From assembly GCF_900167975.1 (NCBI RefSeq), contig NZ_FUZU01000001.1, positions 654,580 to 718,579 of the forward strand: DNA of 64,000 nucleotides, given 5' to 3'. Position numbers and translations under genes: made by a program. Below the pieces are notes generated by a model. That model was given only the letters and a program-made list of their open reading frames with translations, was not told the origin of the DNA and ran no database searches. The stretch comes from Ohtaekwangia koreensis (GTDB lineage: Bacteria; Bacteroidota; Bacteroidia; Cytophagales; Cyclobacteriaceae). Each line of letters starts with the position of its first letter. Position 1 is the stretch's first letter. This document shows positions 9,333 to 17,423 of this stretch, piece after piece.

Positions 9333-10310
9333 ATGAAGCGGGTATGCTATACATTGCTGTTGGTAAGCATAGCAGCTTCATGGGTATACGCGCAGGATGT
9401 TCGGGTTCACGATCCTGTGATGATCAAACACGGAAATACGTATTACCTGTTTTGTACAGGAATGGGTATTTCCGTTTTTTCTTCTACTGATCTTCAGCAC
9501 TGGAAACCAGAAAAAGCTGTATTCGATTTACCACCGTCTTGGGCGGTGAAGGCAGTGCCAGGTTTTAAAGGACATATCTGGGCACCGGATATATCTTTTT
9601 ACAACGGACTATATTATCTATACTACTCCGTTTCTGCCTTTGGAAAAAACACATCGTGTATAGGGGTCGCTACCAATAAAACGTTAGATCCGCAGGATAA
9701 AGATTTCCATTGGACAGATCATGGTAAAGTGATTGAGTCGGTGCCGGGCAGAGACCTCTGGAATGCCATCGATCCGAATCTAATCTTGGACGATCAACAA
9801 AATCCGTGGCTTGCTTTTGGATCTTTCTGGAGTGGTATAAAACTGGTGAAGTTGAATAAAGATCTTACAGCAATAGCGCGTCCTGAAGAATGGTATACTA
9901 TATCAAAGCGTGATCGAAGTTTTAAAACACCTGATGCACAAGGTGGAGACGCTGCTGTTGAAGCACCGTTCATCTTTAAGAAGAACAACTATTACTATCT
10001 CTTTGTGTCATTTGATTTTTGTTGCAAAGGCGTGAACAGTACCTATAAGATTGCTATAGGGCGCTCTGATAAAATACAAGGACCATATGTTGATAAGGCT
10101 GGAATGCGAATGGATGAAGGAGGTGGTACTATATTGCTGAAAGGAAATGCTTCCTGGCCCGGTCTCGGTCACAACGCCGTATATACTATGGATGGAAAGG
10201 ATTACCTGGTATTCCACGCGTATGATGCATCTGATAATGGCAAGCCTAAATTAAAAATTATACAGATGCAGTGGGACGACCAAGGCTGGCCGATTGCTTC
10301 AATCGAGTAG
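9333..10310 (+). CDS. GH43 endo-1,5-alpha-L-arabinanase, exported
   Basis: This 325-residue five-bladed beta-propeller hydrolase would cut the alpha-1,5-arabinan backbone. A signal peptide ends at about residue 20 (SWVYAQ). The three GH43 catalytic acids are visible: Asp27 in VHDPVMIKHGNTYYLF (base), Asp147 in WNAIDPNLILDD (pKa modulator) and Glu210 in AVEAPFIF (acid). Motifs HIWAPDISFYNGLYYLYYS and GLGHNAVY fit subfamilies with endo-arabinanase activity. It is the last gene of the operon and meets the MgtC-like gene on the opposite strand 58 bp downstream. Exo activity cannot be excluded from sequence. Confidence 0.9.
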   Translation: MKRVCYTLLLVSIAASWVYAQDVRVHDPVMIKHGNTYYLFCTGMGISVFSSTDLQHWKPEKAVFDLPPSWAVKAVPGFKGHIWAPDISFYNGLYYLYYSVSAFGKNTSCIGVATNKTLDPQDKDFHWTDHGKVIESVPGRDLWNAIDPNLILDDQQNPWLAFGSFWSGIKLVKLNKDLTAIARPEEWYTISKRDRSFKTPDAQGGDAAVEAPFIFKKNNYYYLFVSFDFCCKGVNSTYKIAIGRSDKIQGPYVDKAGMRMDEGGGTILLKGNASWPGLGHNAVYTMDGKDYLVFHAYDASDNGKPKLKIIQMQWDDQGWPIASIE

Positions 10311-10368
10311 TAATGATGAGACTACTGTAAGGCGTAGAATTTGCAACCTCCGATACTGGAGAAAGATC

Positions 10369-11013
10369 TTAATACTCGTACGCCTTTACATGCATGTTGT
10401 TTTTTAGAAATATAGTAAGTGCATCCAATTGCTTGGCGCTGCCAAACATCTCATATACCAGGATATAATTATTCTCGCTTTTCATATAGCGTTCCTGCGA
10501 GCATTTTACCTTTAGAATTTTCAATTCTGCCTCCAACGATTTAATGAATGGCTCATCCTGTTCAATTGTAATTTTATAAGTACGCGCCTGGTGAATGCGA
10601 CTGATCACAAGTTTAGTTTTCTCCAGTACCGTCAGTACGATTAACACAGCGATCGATCCGGCAAATGCTATAAAGTATTCACCTGCACCAACGGCCATAC
10701 CGAGCGCAGCAGAGATCCATATTGTTGTAGCCGTAGTGATGCCGGTAATCGTAAGGCTATCTTTGAAAATTACACCTGCTCCTAAAAAGCCTATACCTGT
10801 AATAATGTTGGATGCGATACGATCTGGAGAAGATACGCCAATGGAAATAGATACCTCTGTAAAAATGGTGGAACCCAAACAGATCATGATCATCGTGCGC
10901 AGCCCTGCAGCTTTACTTCTATATTCACGCTCCAGGCCGATGGCGGTTCCTATGATAAATGAGATCAGCAGTTGAAGGGCTGTTTCGTAATTGATTGTAA
11001 AGGTATGTTCCAT
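10369..11013 (-). CDS. MgtC/SapB family membrane protein
   Basis: This inner-membrane protein of about 214 residues has four or five N-terminal hydrophobic helices (about 10-140) containing the family motif GTAIGLEREYRSKAAGLRT, then a soluble C-terminal ACT-like domain (about 145-214). Family members are linked to Mg2+ stress, acid tolerance or membrane energetics; the molecular role is unsettled. The open frame extends 24 codons further upstream to 11085, but that extension runs through the terminator at 11062-11095, so the ATG at 11013 (MEHTFTINYETALQ) is preferred. It converges with the GH43 gene. No operon partner is evident. Confidence 0.85.
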   Translation of the reverse strand: MEHTFTINYETALQLLISFIIGTAIGLEREYRSKAAGLRTMIMICLGSTIFTEVSISIGVSSPDRIASNIITGIGFLGAGVIFKDSLTITGITTATTIWISAALGMAVGAGEYFIAFAGSIAVLIVLTVLEKTKLVISRIHQARTYKITIEQDEPFIKSLEAELKILKVKCSQERYMKSENNYILVYEMFGSAKQLDALTIFLKNNMHVKAYEY

Positions 11014-11061
11014 GGTAGAAGGTATGAAAAAAGTATGCCGTCCGGAAAATGTGAAAGGTAT

Positions 11062-11095
11062 AAAAAAAGGACAGCCTGTTTGCACAGGCTGTCCT
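11062..11095 (-). terminator. Intrinsic terminator of the DUF2807 gene
   Basis: Positions 11068-11079 and 11084-11095 form a perfect 12-bp GC-rich stem (AGGACAGCCTGT arms) with a 4-base loop. On the minus strand the stem is followed by a T-run (complement of 11062-11068). It lies 42 bp behind the stop of the gene at 11137-11952. Confidence 0.85.
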
Positions 11096-11099
11096 CGGT

Positions 11100-11119
11100 G
11101 AATATACTGCAGTATATTC
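11100..11119. repeat. 20-bp perfect palindrome
   Basis: GAATATACTGCAGTATATTC reads the same on both strands with no spacer. It lies between the stop codon of the DUF2807 gene and that gene's terminator. It could be a protein-binding site or simply part of the 3' untranslated hairpin structure. Confidence 0.6.
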
Positions 11120-11136
11120 TATACCTTCCTCATCCG

Positions 11137-11952
11137 TTATATCTTTCTTACTTTGCCGCTTCCTGAAGAGTGACTGTTCAATCTTTTAGGCTCGCCTTTG
11201 TACGATACACTGCCACTGCCGCTGATGTTCGCGTCAAGTGCTTCTGTCACATTGATCTCTACATCACCAGAACCAGAGATCCGCACATCGCATGTATTGG
11301 TCACAAGTTCAGCAGCCAATACTTTACCAGAACCACTGATGGAAGTTTTAACTGCATTCGCAGAACCACTTGCTTCAATTTTACCTGATCCGGATATACC
11401 AAAGTCAGCCAGGTTCTCTATAGCAAGAGCCAATGATACTTTACCCGATCCACTTACATCGCTGTTAAAGCTTTTGCATTTACCTTTTACTACAACATCA
11501 CCTGAGCCGGATACATCTGCTTCCAACGCACCCGCTACTTCAACTTCAATGCGCATAGAACCAGAGCCACTTACATTCAGGTCAAGATCTTGTGATTTGA
11601 TTCGCGTCTCTGCGATCAGGTCGCCAGAGCCACCAACACTCAAGCCTTCTATAGTCGGCATCGTAATATATACATTCACATTATCATCATCTTCCCAATG
11701 CCAGTTCGACCATTTACCTTCTTTGCCAATCACCAGTTTGTTGCCTTCTAACTTCGTTTCAATTTCATCCAACAAATCTTTTTTACCTTCAATTTCTACT
11801 TTTATAGTGCTACCCTGGCGCAGATAAAATTTACCTGGAACCCGGAATGATACTTTTGTAAATCCGGAAACATTACGCGTTTCTTTGGTCTGTGCGAAAA
11901 TGGACGCACTTGCCAGCAGAATGATCAGGAGAAGGAAAATATATTTTTTCAT
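11137..11952 (-). CDS. Exported DUF2807 (GIN-domain) protein with SGSG repeats
   Basis: This 271-residue protein begins with a signal peptide (residues 1-20, ending SIFAQ). It then has the typical GIN/DUF2807 start TRNVSGFTKVSFRVPGKFYL and a right-handed beta-solenoid-like body in which a GSG/SGSG turn recurs about every 20 residues (roughly nine copies between 105 and 268). Such proteins are predicted to be envelope or surface adhesin-like heads in Bacteroidota; no enzymatic residues are seen. It is a single-gene unit with its own terminator. The upstream 110 bp to yigZ is divergent and presumably holds both promoters. Biological role is unknown. Confidence 0.85.
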   Translation of the reverse strand: MKKYIFLLLIILLASASIFAQTKETRNVSGFTKVSFRVPGKFYLRQGSTIKVEIEGKKDLLDEIETKLEGNKLVIGKEGKWSNWHWEDDDNVNVYITMPTIEGLSVGGSGDLIAETRIKSQDLDLNVSGSGSMRIEVEVAGALEADVSGSGDVVVKGKCKSFNSDVSGSGKVSLALAIENLADFGISGSGKIEASGSANAVKTSISGSGKVLAAELVTNTCDVRISGSGDVEINVTEALDANISGSGSVSYKGEPKRLNSHSSGSGKVRKI

Positions 11953-12062
11953 AATTTCTAAGGTTAATACTTTTTACAGACTTGTTTAGCCAAAGGAAGG
12001 TTGCATCAAAGCATGTAAATTTTTATTCTTTTCTTTGACGCACAATTTGAGCAGCGTGTTAC

Positions 12063-12692
12063 ATGCCGGTATTTGCCTATAGAACCATTCAACAATCCAC
12101 AGAAGGTATTTATAAAGAGAAGGGAAGTAAATTTCTGGCCTTTGCATACCCTGTAATTTCTGAGTCGGAGATCAGGGAGAAACTTGAAAGTTTACGCAAA
12201 GAATATTTCGATGCGCGACATCATTGCTATGCTTGGATGTTGGGGGCTGAACGAAAACACTTTCGTGCGAATGATGATGGGGAGCCGAATCATTCGGCAG
12301 GCGATCCTATACTTGGACAGATTCGTTCAAAAGAATTAACAAATATACTCGTAGTAGTGGTGCGCTATTTTGGAGGAACAAAATTAGGCGTGGGTGGATT
12401 GATCAATGCGTATCGTGTAGCAGCCGAAGATGCTTTGAGTCATGCTGTGATCATTGAGAGAGAGGTTACCGAAGGTATCCGTATTCAATATGATTATGCG
12501 TCCACGCCGGAAGTAATGAAGCTTGTTAAAGATTTTGACCTGAAAATTCTGGGGCAAAATTTCACAACAGGTTGTACCATGGAAGCGGAGATAAAATTGA
12601 AAATGAAAGATGTATTTACCGAAAAGGTAAAGCTTATGAAAGCACTCGGGACCTCGATTGATGTTACCGTATCGCCAGCGTCAATGTTCTAG
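12063..12692 (+). CDS. yigZ: YigZ/IMPACT family protein
   Basis: This 209-residue member of the UPF0029/IMPACT family has the diagnostic N-terminal domain: KGSKFLAFAYPV, then ARHHCYAWMLG, DDGEPNHSAGDPILGQI and VVVVRYFGGTKLGVGGLINAY. The C-terminal RNA-binding-like (DUF1949) domain occupies about residues 138-205. Related proteins contact ribosomes or act in translation control, but bacterial function is not well defined. Its stop codon overlaps the end of the convergent MBL-fold gene by four bases, so neither gene has room for its own terminator. Confidence 0.9.
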   Translation: MPVFAYRTIQQSTEGIYKEKGSKFLAFAYPVISESEIREKLESLRKEYFDARHHCYAWMLGAERKHFRANDDGEPNHSAGDPILGQIRSKELTNILVVVVRYFGGTKLGVGGLINAYRVAAEDALSHAVIIEREVTEGIRIQYDYASTPEVMKLVKDFDLKILGQNFTTGCTMEAEIKLKMKDVFTEKVKLMKALGTSIDVTVSPASMF

Positions 12693-13450
12693 AATTGCAG
12701 AACATCGCCGTCTTCTGGTATAAGACAATTCTGCGATAGATTTTTGGACTCCAAAAGTTTTTTCAGATCTTTTCGTTTCAACAGGCAATGATTCACAGTG
12801 TTCATGTGTACTGCTATAACTTTTGCTTTCGGCACAGTCTCACAAACCTTCACTACATCTTCACCTGTCATGGTAATAGGGCCTCCTTCTAAAAACTGTG
12901 CAGCCCCCGCATTGACAACAACATGTGTAGGCTTATATATCTTCAGAGCGTCTGCTACTTCAGTACACCATATAGTATCTCCTGCTATATAGATGCGATG
13001 GTGATCTTGTTCGATCACAAATCCGGAGACATGTCCCATCTTTACCGCGACCTCACCGCTGCCATGCTGACCATCGGTTCGGTTTATCTTCAATCTTTTA
13101 AAAGTAGTTGTTATAGTGACCGGTAAAGGATTTGTAAAACCTTGCTCGCGGATGTCTTTTTCATCTGAAGGTTGAATGATGAGCGGAGTATTTTTAGGGA
13201 TCATCTCCTGTGCTCGCGTGTCCCAATGATCACGGTGCGTATGCGTAATGAGAACAGCATTGATGCTGGTAAGCTGATCGCGTAAGGCGTCTTCTGATAA
13301 CGGCAGATCAACCATGGGAATTCGCGATGCATCGGAAGCATTGCCCACCGGGTCCATAGCATCTTTCGGACTTAACATCGGATCTACCAGAATCTTTATA
13401 CCATTTGTTTCCAGGAAAAAAGTAGCATGTCGGAGAAAGTGAATTTTCAT
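12689..13450 (-). CDS. MBL-fold metallo-hydrolase
   Basis: This 253-residue cytoplasmic protein (no signal peptide) has the metallo-beta-lactamase fold. The metal ligands appear in ITHTHRDHWD (HxHxDH), GHVSGFVIE, AGDTIW and a C-terminal AVHMNTVNHC. It resembles the UPF0173/UlaG-like group of lactonase- or phosphodiesterase-type hydrolases. The substrate is unknown. It converges with yigZ, overlapping by four bases, and a 500-bp gene-poor region lies upstream. Confidence 0.8.
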   Translation of the reverse strand: MKIHFLRHATFFLETNGIKILVDPMLSPKDAMDPVGNASDASRIPMVDLPLSEDALRDQLTSINAVLITHTHRDHWDTRAQEMIPKNTPLIIQPSDEKDIREQGFTNPLPVTITTTFKRLKINRTDGQHGSGEVAVKMGHVSGFVIEQDHHRIYIAGDTIWCTEVADALKIYKPTHVVVNAGAAQFLEGGPITMTGEDVVKVCETVPKAKVIAVHMNTVNHCLLKRKDLKKLLESKNLSQNCLIPEDGDVLQF

Positions 13451-13500
13451 AGAGCCTTTGTTACAAGTGTTGAAGATGATTTATCATCCTACGAAACCGC

Positions 13501-13542
13501 AGCTATATACAAGAAACTTTAGCTATATACGAGATAAACTTT
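13501..13542. repeat. Imperfect tandem duplication, about 20 bp per unit
   Basis: AGCTATATACAAGAAACTTT (13501-13520) is followed at once by a 22-base copy (13521-13542) that begins with the same AGCTATATAC and ends AAACTTT, differing by one substitution and small insertions. It sits just upstream of the MBL-fold gene's start (minus strand), where it could be part of its control region. Confidence 0.7.
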
Positions 13543-13549
13543 GATCTGT

Positions 13550-13636
13550 TCACAAAAGTGCTAATAATCCCCAAATTATTACGGAGACTGCCATGCCAAT
13601 AGCAATGCTTACATTATTGAGATTCCTGTTTATCAT
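13550..13636 (-). CDS. Candidate 28-residue single-span membrane peptide
   Basis: An ATG-to-TGA frame of 28 codons encodes a polar N-terminus (MINRNLNNV) followed by about 18 hydrophobic residues (SIAIGMAVSVIIWGLLALL). No homologue is recognised. Short one-helix proteins are common partners of membrane complexes in bacteria, so the frame deserves listing. Chance occurrence is possible because the region is AT-rich. It ends with a W-G-L-L pattern comparable to Y-G-I-L in the tiny ORF at 26836-26925. Confidence 0.3.
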   Translation of the reverse strand: MINRNLNNVSIAIGMAVSVIIWGLLALL

Positions 13637-13948
13637 ATCCACTTCACTTGTAGATATACGCTTTAAAGATCATGCCTGCCTGATAAACAACCTGTATTTG
13701 TAATAATGAGGGATGCGCTCATTTTGATGCGTACTGTCAACACTTGCCTGTATAATAATGTTACAGATTGTAACATAACCGGTGACAGGCTGATATCCTT
13801 GTGGAGTGTGATCTTTCGTAATGCATTTGTTGAAATAGAAATGGTCATCTGTGAAGTATCTATATTCCTGATAATTTGTCGTGATTATACAATTCTTCAT
13901 CTGGTGCTAATTCTATTTTAGCTTTATTTGCGAAATAAATGCTCACAC

Positions 13949-15163
13949 ATGGCTGTAAAGAAAAATGCTGCGCTCGGATTTATCTTTGTTACCTTATTGA
14001 TTGATGTTATAGGCTTCGGTATCATCATTCCGGTTATGCCGCGATTGATCAGCGAGATGCTTCATGTAGGTATTCCGGAAGCAGCAGAATACGGAGGTTG
14101 GCTGCTTGCCGCATTCGCGATCATGCAGTTTGTATTTTCACCACTCATGGGTAACCTGAGTGACCGCTATGGGCGCAGACCAATTTTGCTGGCTTCACTT
14201 TTCGGTTTTACGATTGATTATATATTTCTGGTTTTTGCTCCCACGATCGGATGGCTTTTTGTAGGAAGGATCATTGCCGGTATTATGGGCGCGAGCTTTA
14301 CCACTGCGGCAGCATATATAGCCGACATCAGTGAACCTGAAAAACGTGCACAGAATTTTGGTATGATCGGAGCTGCCTTCGGATTAGGTTTTATCATCGG
14401 CCCGGCACTGGGAGGTATATTAGCAAAGTACGGACTGCGTGTGCCGTTTATTGGCGCAGCTGTTCTTACCATGCTCAACTGGCTGTATGGATTCTTTGTT
14501 TTGCCAGAGTCGTTGAAACCAGAAAACAGAAGAGCATTTAGCTGGGCACGCGCCAATCCAATAGGGTCTATAGAGTTTTTCTTTCGCTATAAAGTTATTC
14601 TTGGTCTTGTGGCCTCCATTGTACTAATCTATATAGCAGGTCATGCCGTGCAAAGTACATGGTCGTATTATACCATGGAAAAATTTAATTGGACAGAAGA
14701 GTGGGTTGGATATTCTCTTGCTTTTGTTGGGCTTATGGTGGCTATTGTACAGGGCGGGCTCATCCGGTTCATCATACCGAAGTTAGGGCAGGAGCGAAGT
14801 ATATATATAGGGCTCGCTTTATATGCATTGGGCTTTTTCCTGTTTGGCATTGCTACACAGGGATGGATGATGTTTGCATTCCTGATTCCGTATTGTCTGG
14901 GGGGAATCACAGGCCCGGCACTACAGGGTATTATGTCAAGCCAGGTGCCGGCTAATGAGCAAGGAGAATTGCAAGGAGCACTTACCAGTTTAATGAGCCT
15001 CACATCCATTATAGGGCCCGTAATGATGACGTGGATCTTCCATCGTTATTCCCAACATGACGCTGGTATGTACTTTCCGGGTGCAGTTATGTTAGCCGGA
15101 GCTTTTCTTACAATCATCAGTGCTTTCCTGGCGCGTCTGAGCCTAAAGAAAAATGTAGCGTAA
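13949..15163 (+). CDS. MFS drug-efflux transporter, TCR/Tet type
   Basis: This protein of about 404 residues has twelve predicted membrane segments. The MFS motif A appears as [14 protein letters not shown] after helix 2, and helix 1 carries [19 protein letters not shown], typical of TetA-like antiporters. By family it exports a drug or metabolite in exchange for protons. The open frame can be extended seven codons to a TTG at 13928, but the ATG at 13949 ([10 protein letters not shown]) is preferred. It stands alone between the gene-poor region and the LytTR pair, with which it converges. Whether it confers tetracycline resistance cannot be said. Confidence 0.85.
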   Translation: MAVKKNAALGFIFVTLLIDVIGFGIIIPVMPRLISEMLHVGIPEAAEYGGWLLAAFAIMQFVFSPLMGNLSDRYGRRPILLASLFGFTIDYIFLVFAPTIGWLFVGRIIAGIMGASFTTAAAYIADISEPEKRAQNFGMIGAAFGLGFIIGPALGGILAKYGLRVPFIGAAVLTMLNWLYGFFVLPESLKPENRRAFSWARANPIGSIEFFFRYKVILGLVASIVLIYIAGHAVQSTWSYYTMEKFNWTEEWVGYSLAFVGLMVAIVQGGLIRFIIPKLGQERSIYIGLALYALGFFLFGIATQGWMMFAFLIPYCLGGITGPALQGIMSSQVPANEQGELQGALTSLMSLTSIIGPVMMTWIFHRYSQHDAGMYFPGAVMLAGAFLTIISAFLARLSLKKNVA

Positions 15164-15171
15164 CGGTACCT

Positions 15172-15912
15172 CTACAGGCCGAGTACCGTTTTCAATTTCG
15201 CATAGCCACTTTTGCTGAGAGGTACACGCACGTTGCTCTTCAGCAACGCTATATGGGTATCTTTCTCCAGCGGTTCAATGCGTGTAAGCTGACTCAATTG
15301 AATGATATAGGAGCGATGTACCCGCACAAACTGATTGGCATCCAGGGATTGTTCGTAAAAGCTCATCGTCTTTTTCTTGAGAAACATTTCCTTTTGCGTG
15401 AAGATTTTTACGTAATCATCATAGGCTTCTATATACTGAATTTCATGTACCGGTATAATACGGATGTTGCCACCTTCTTTTACAACGATACGATTACGCT
15501 CTTCCGGTTGCCGGATTTCTTCCTGCAATAATGTTTGCGGATTTTTATCAGGTGCATTCCCGCGTTGCTGAAACCATTTCAATAAAGCTTTATCAAAACG
15601 ATCTTTGCTAAAAGGTTTCAGGAGGTAGTCGATAGCGTGTGCCTCAAAAGCCTTCATCGCGTATTCATCAAATGCAGTGGTAAAGATCACAGCAGGGGGG
15701 TGATCAATAAGTTCAAGCATTTCGAAACCATTTATCTTCGGCATCTGTATATCCAGGAATATAAGATCAGGTTTATAGTGTGTAATTGCTTTAACACCTT
15801 CAAAGCCATCATTACATTCCTGCACAATTTCTACTTCCGCATGGGACTGTAAATATTCACGTGTGATGCTACGTGCCAGGGGTTCATCGTCTATGAGTAT
15901 AACTTTAATCAT
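15172..15912 (-). CDS. LytTR-family response regulator
   Basis: This 246-residue cytoplasmic protein has an N-terminal receiver domain (residues 1-120) with acidic pocket Asp8/Asp9 and phospho-acceptor Asp54 in DLIFLDIQMPKINGF. A C-terminal LytTR DNA-binding domain (about 145-246) contains RIIPVHEIQYIEAYDDYVKI and FVRVHRSYIIQL. It overlaps the upstream kinase gene by eight bases, which shows co-transcription and likely translational coupling. Target genes are unknown; the LiaF-like genes just upstream are plausible candidates by proximity only. Confidence 0.95.
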   Translation of the reverse strand: MIKVILIDDEPLARSITREYLQSHAEVEIVQECNDGFEGVKAITHYKPDLIFLDIQMPKINGFEMLELIDHPPAVIFTTAFDEYAMKAFEAHAIDYLLKPFSKDRFDKALLKWFQQRGNAPDKNPQTLLQEEIRQPEERNRIVVKEGGNIRIIPVHEIQYIEAYDDYVKIFTQKEMFLKKKTMSFYEQSLDANQFVRVHRSYIIQLSQLTRIEPLEKDTHIALLKSNVRVPLSKSGYAKLKTVLGL

Positions 15913-16966
15913 GAGGCTGGGGTATTCGTACTATGGTTATAAATATAGGGTGTTCGTTCTCTTCATTTTGTTTTGTCTCGAGCAAATCATTGCGGGCATA
16001 CAACAGGTAGAGCCTGCGTTGTACGGCACTCAGTCCGAAGCCTGTACCTTGCCGGGGTTGCGCAGTAGCAGGATCAAAAGGGTTCTCAATGGTTAATACC
16101 AGGTGGTGATCCTTTAAAGATGAATTGATCCGTATGGTGATTTCTCCTGTTGTATCGTACAATCCAAATTTGATTGCGTTCTCTACTATGGGTTGAAGTA
16201 GTAAGGAAGGAAGCTTCAACGCGAGCGTTGCATCCTCTTTCGTTACTTCCGTTTTCAATCGGTGACCAAACCGTACTTTCTCTATTTCGAGATATAGTTG
16301 TAAATGTTTTAATTCTTCTTCAAGTGTTACCAGTTGCTGATCATCGCGTTTAATTGTGCCGCGCAGAAAATCAGAAAGTTGCTGGATCATCATGCGTGCT
16401 TGCTCAGGTCTGGAACCCGCAAGGGCACTGATGGAGTTTAAACTGTTAAATAAAAAATGAGGCTGTAATTGTTGACGCAAACTTGCCAGCTCGGCTTCAC
16501 GTGCCAAACGTGCAGCGTCCTCTTCGCGTTTTTCATAGGCTTGTTGATCCTGAATCACAAACCAAACCCAACTTAATACTGCGATCAACGCAATCATTAA
16601 CCAGGCGATTACACCTCTTAGTAAATGTGAGCCTGCTAAATAAGTAAGGTACTGCACATCATCCGTAAATATATAGGTAGCCATGAGCCACCGGTGTAAT
16701 ACAACACTCAGCACGGCTAACGTAACGCTCCACACCACCAGGTAAAAAGCATTCTTCAGACTAGGCTGATAGAAGCGGAGCGAGTTGAACATGAAGTATC
16801 CGGCTGTAGCGATAAGCAGGTTCATGTTCAGTGCATCAGCCAGTGCTACTTTTAAACTGAAATTAAATGTACTGCTGATTGCATACGTCTCTAACGAGAT
16901 CAGCAATAGCCACCAGGCTATATATGCAGTGGTAATCTTTTTTATGGATAAGCGGTTTGAGTTCAA
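15905..16966 (-). CDS. LytS-type sensor histidine kinase
   Basis: This 353-residue membrane kinase has four hydrophobic segments between residues 12 and 137 and no large periplasmic domain. A short coiled stretch leads to the His_kinase (PF06580) motif with His170 in LRQQLQPHFLFNSLNSIS. The ATPase part includes PSLLLQPIVENAIKFGL and GTGFGLSAVQRRL. It phosphorylates the response regulator encoded by the overlapping downstream gene. The only upstream start in frame is TTG at 16966, since a stop codon lies 15 bases before it, so a TTG start is likely. The ligand is unknown. Confidence 0.92.
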   Translation of the reverse strand: MNSNRLSIKKITTAYIAWWLLLISLETYAISSTFNFSLKVALADALNMNLLIATAGYFMFNSLRFYQPSLKNAFYLVVWSVTLAVLSVVLHRWLMATYIFTDDVQYLTYLAGSHLLRGVIAWLMIALIAVLSWVWFVIQDQQAYEKREEDAARLAREAELASLRQQLQPHFLFNSLNSISALAGSRPEQARMMIQQLSDFLRGTIKRDDQQLVTLEEELKHLQLYLEIEKVRFGHRLKTEVTKEDATLALKLPSLLLQPIVENAIKFGLYDTTGEITIRINSSLKDHHLVLTIENPFDPATAQPRQGTGFGLSAVQRRLYLLYARNDLLETKQNEENEHPIFITIVRIPQPHD

Positions 16967-16984
16967 GGGTTGGTGTGGTTAAGA

Positions 16985-17329
16985 TCAGAACAAGGGCATG
17001 GTGTTTAACCGCAGTGCCATGGCTTTCTGATGGATAAAATTAACATATGATTTCGCTTCCTCCATTTCATGTATACGTGAATATACCTCTACACCATCTT
17101 CCAGTCTTTTAATAGGTACAAGCTCTGATACATTGATGAATTCCCATTTTACCATTTTGTTCTTGTCGTTCACGAACGAATCCTCTTCGCTCAATCCGAT
17201 CATTCTTGATTTCAGGAATGCTTCCTCCTGAGTTTCAGCCTCGATGAGCCGTAGTTGCTCGTCAAATTGTTTTGTGTCTTTGTTTTCAGCTGTGATTCCA
17301 AAGACGATTTTTGCGATGTACCAGTTCAT
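16985..17329 (-). CDS. DUF4288 family protein
   Basis: This small protein of about 114 residues starts with MNWYIAKIVFGI and carries FDEQLRLIEAETQEEAF, recognisable features of DUF4288. No catalytic motif is visible and function is unknown. The open frame extends 12 codons further to an ATG at 17365, which would add a hydrophobic stretch; the ATG at 17329 fits the family better. It lies between the LytTR pair and the LiaF-like gene on the same strand, so it may be part of one transcription unit. Confidence 0.7.
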   Translation of the reverse strand: MNWYIAKIVFGITAENKDTKQFDEQLRLIEAETQEEAFLKSRMIGLSEEDSFVNDKNKMVKWEFINVSELVPIKRLEDGVEVYSRIHEMEEAKSYVNFIHQKAMALRLNTMPLF

Positions 17330-17423
17330 AAGTAATACTTGAAGCGTTATAAAGATGAAATACATAGTTTGATTTTTATTTGTGATCAGCTGCCTTTCAG
17401 CATGTGAAGTCAGCTATAGATCA

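Larger units (their letters stand above)
13451..13948. other. Gene-poor region with a tandem repeat and a tiny candidate ORF
   Basis: About 500 bp separate the MBL-fold gene and the MFS gene. It contains an imperfect tandem repeat (13501-13542), a 28-codon hydrophobic minus-strand ORF (13550-13636), and overlapping open frames at 13663-13900 on both strands that cannot be told apart. The one at 13670-13900 (minus, 76 codons) is almost free of Leu and looks unlike a real protein. A TAGCTTTA box at 13919-13926 may be the -7 element for the MFS gene. Confidence 0.4.

Noticed and set aside
11198-11827. 209-codon plus-strand open frame opposite the DUF2807 gene
   Set aside because: It is the shadow of the Gly/Ser repeat codons; its Pro/Ser-rich translation mirrors SGSG repeats on the other strand.
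13663-13921. Three overlapping open frames of 61-76 codons on both strands
   Set aside because: They exclude one another, none has a recognisable motif, and the 76-codon one has almost no Leu. None could be preferred.
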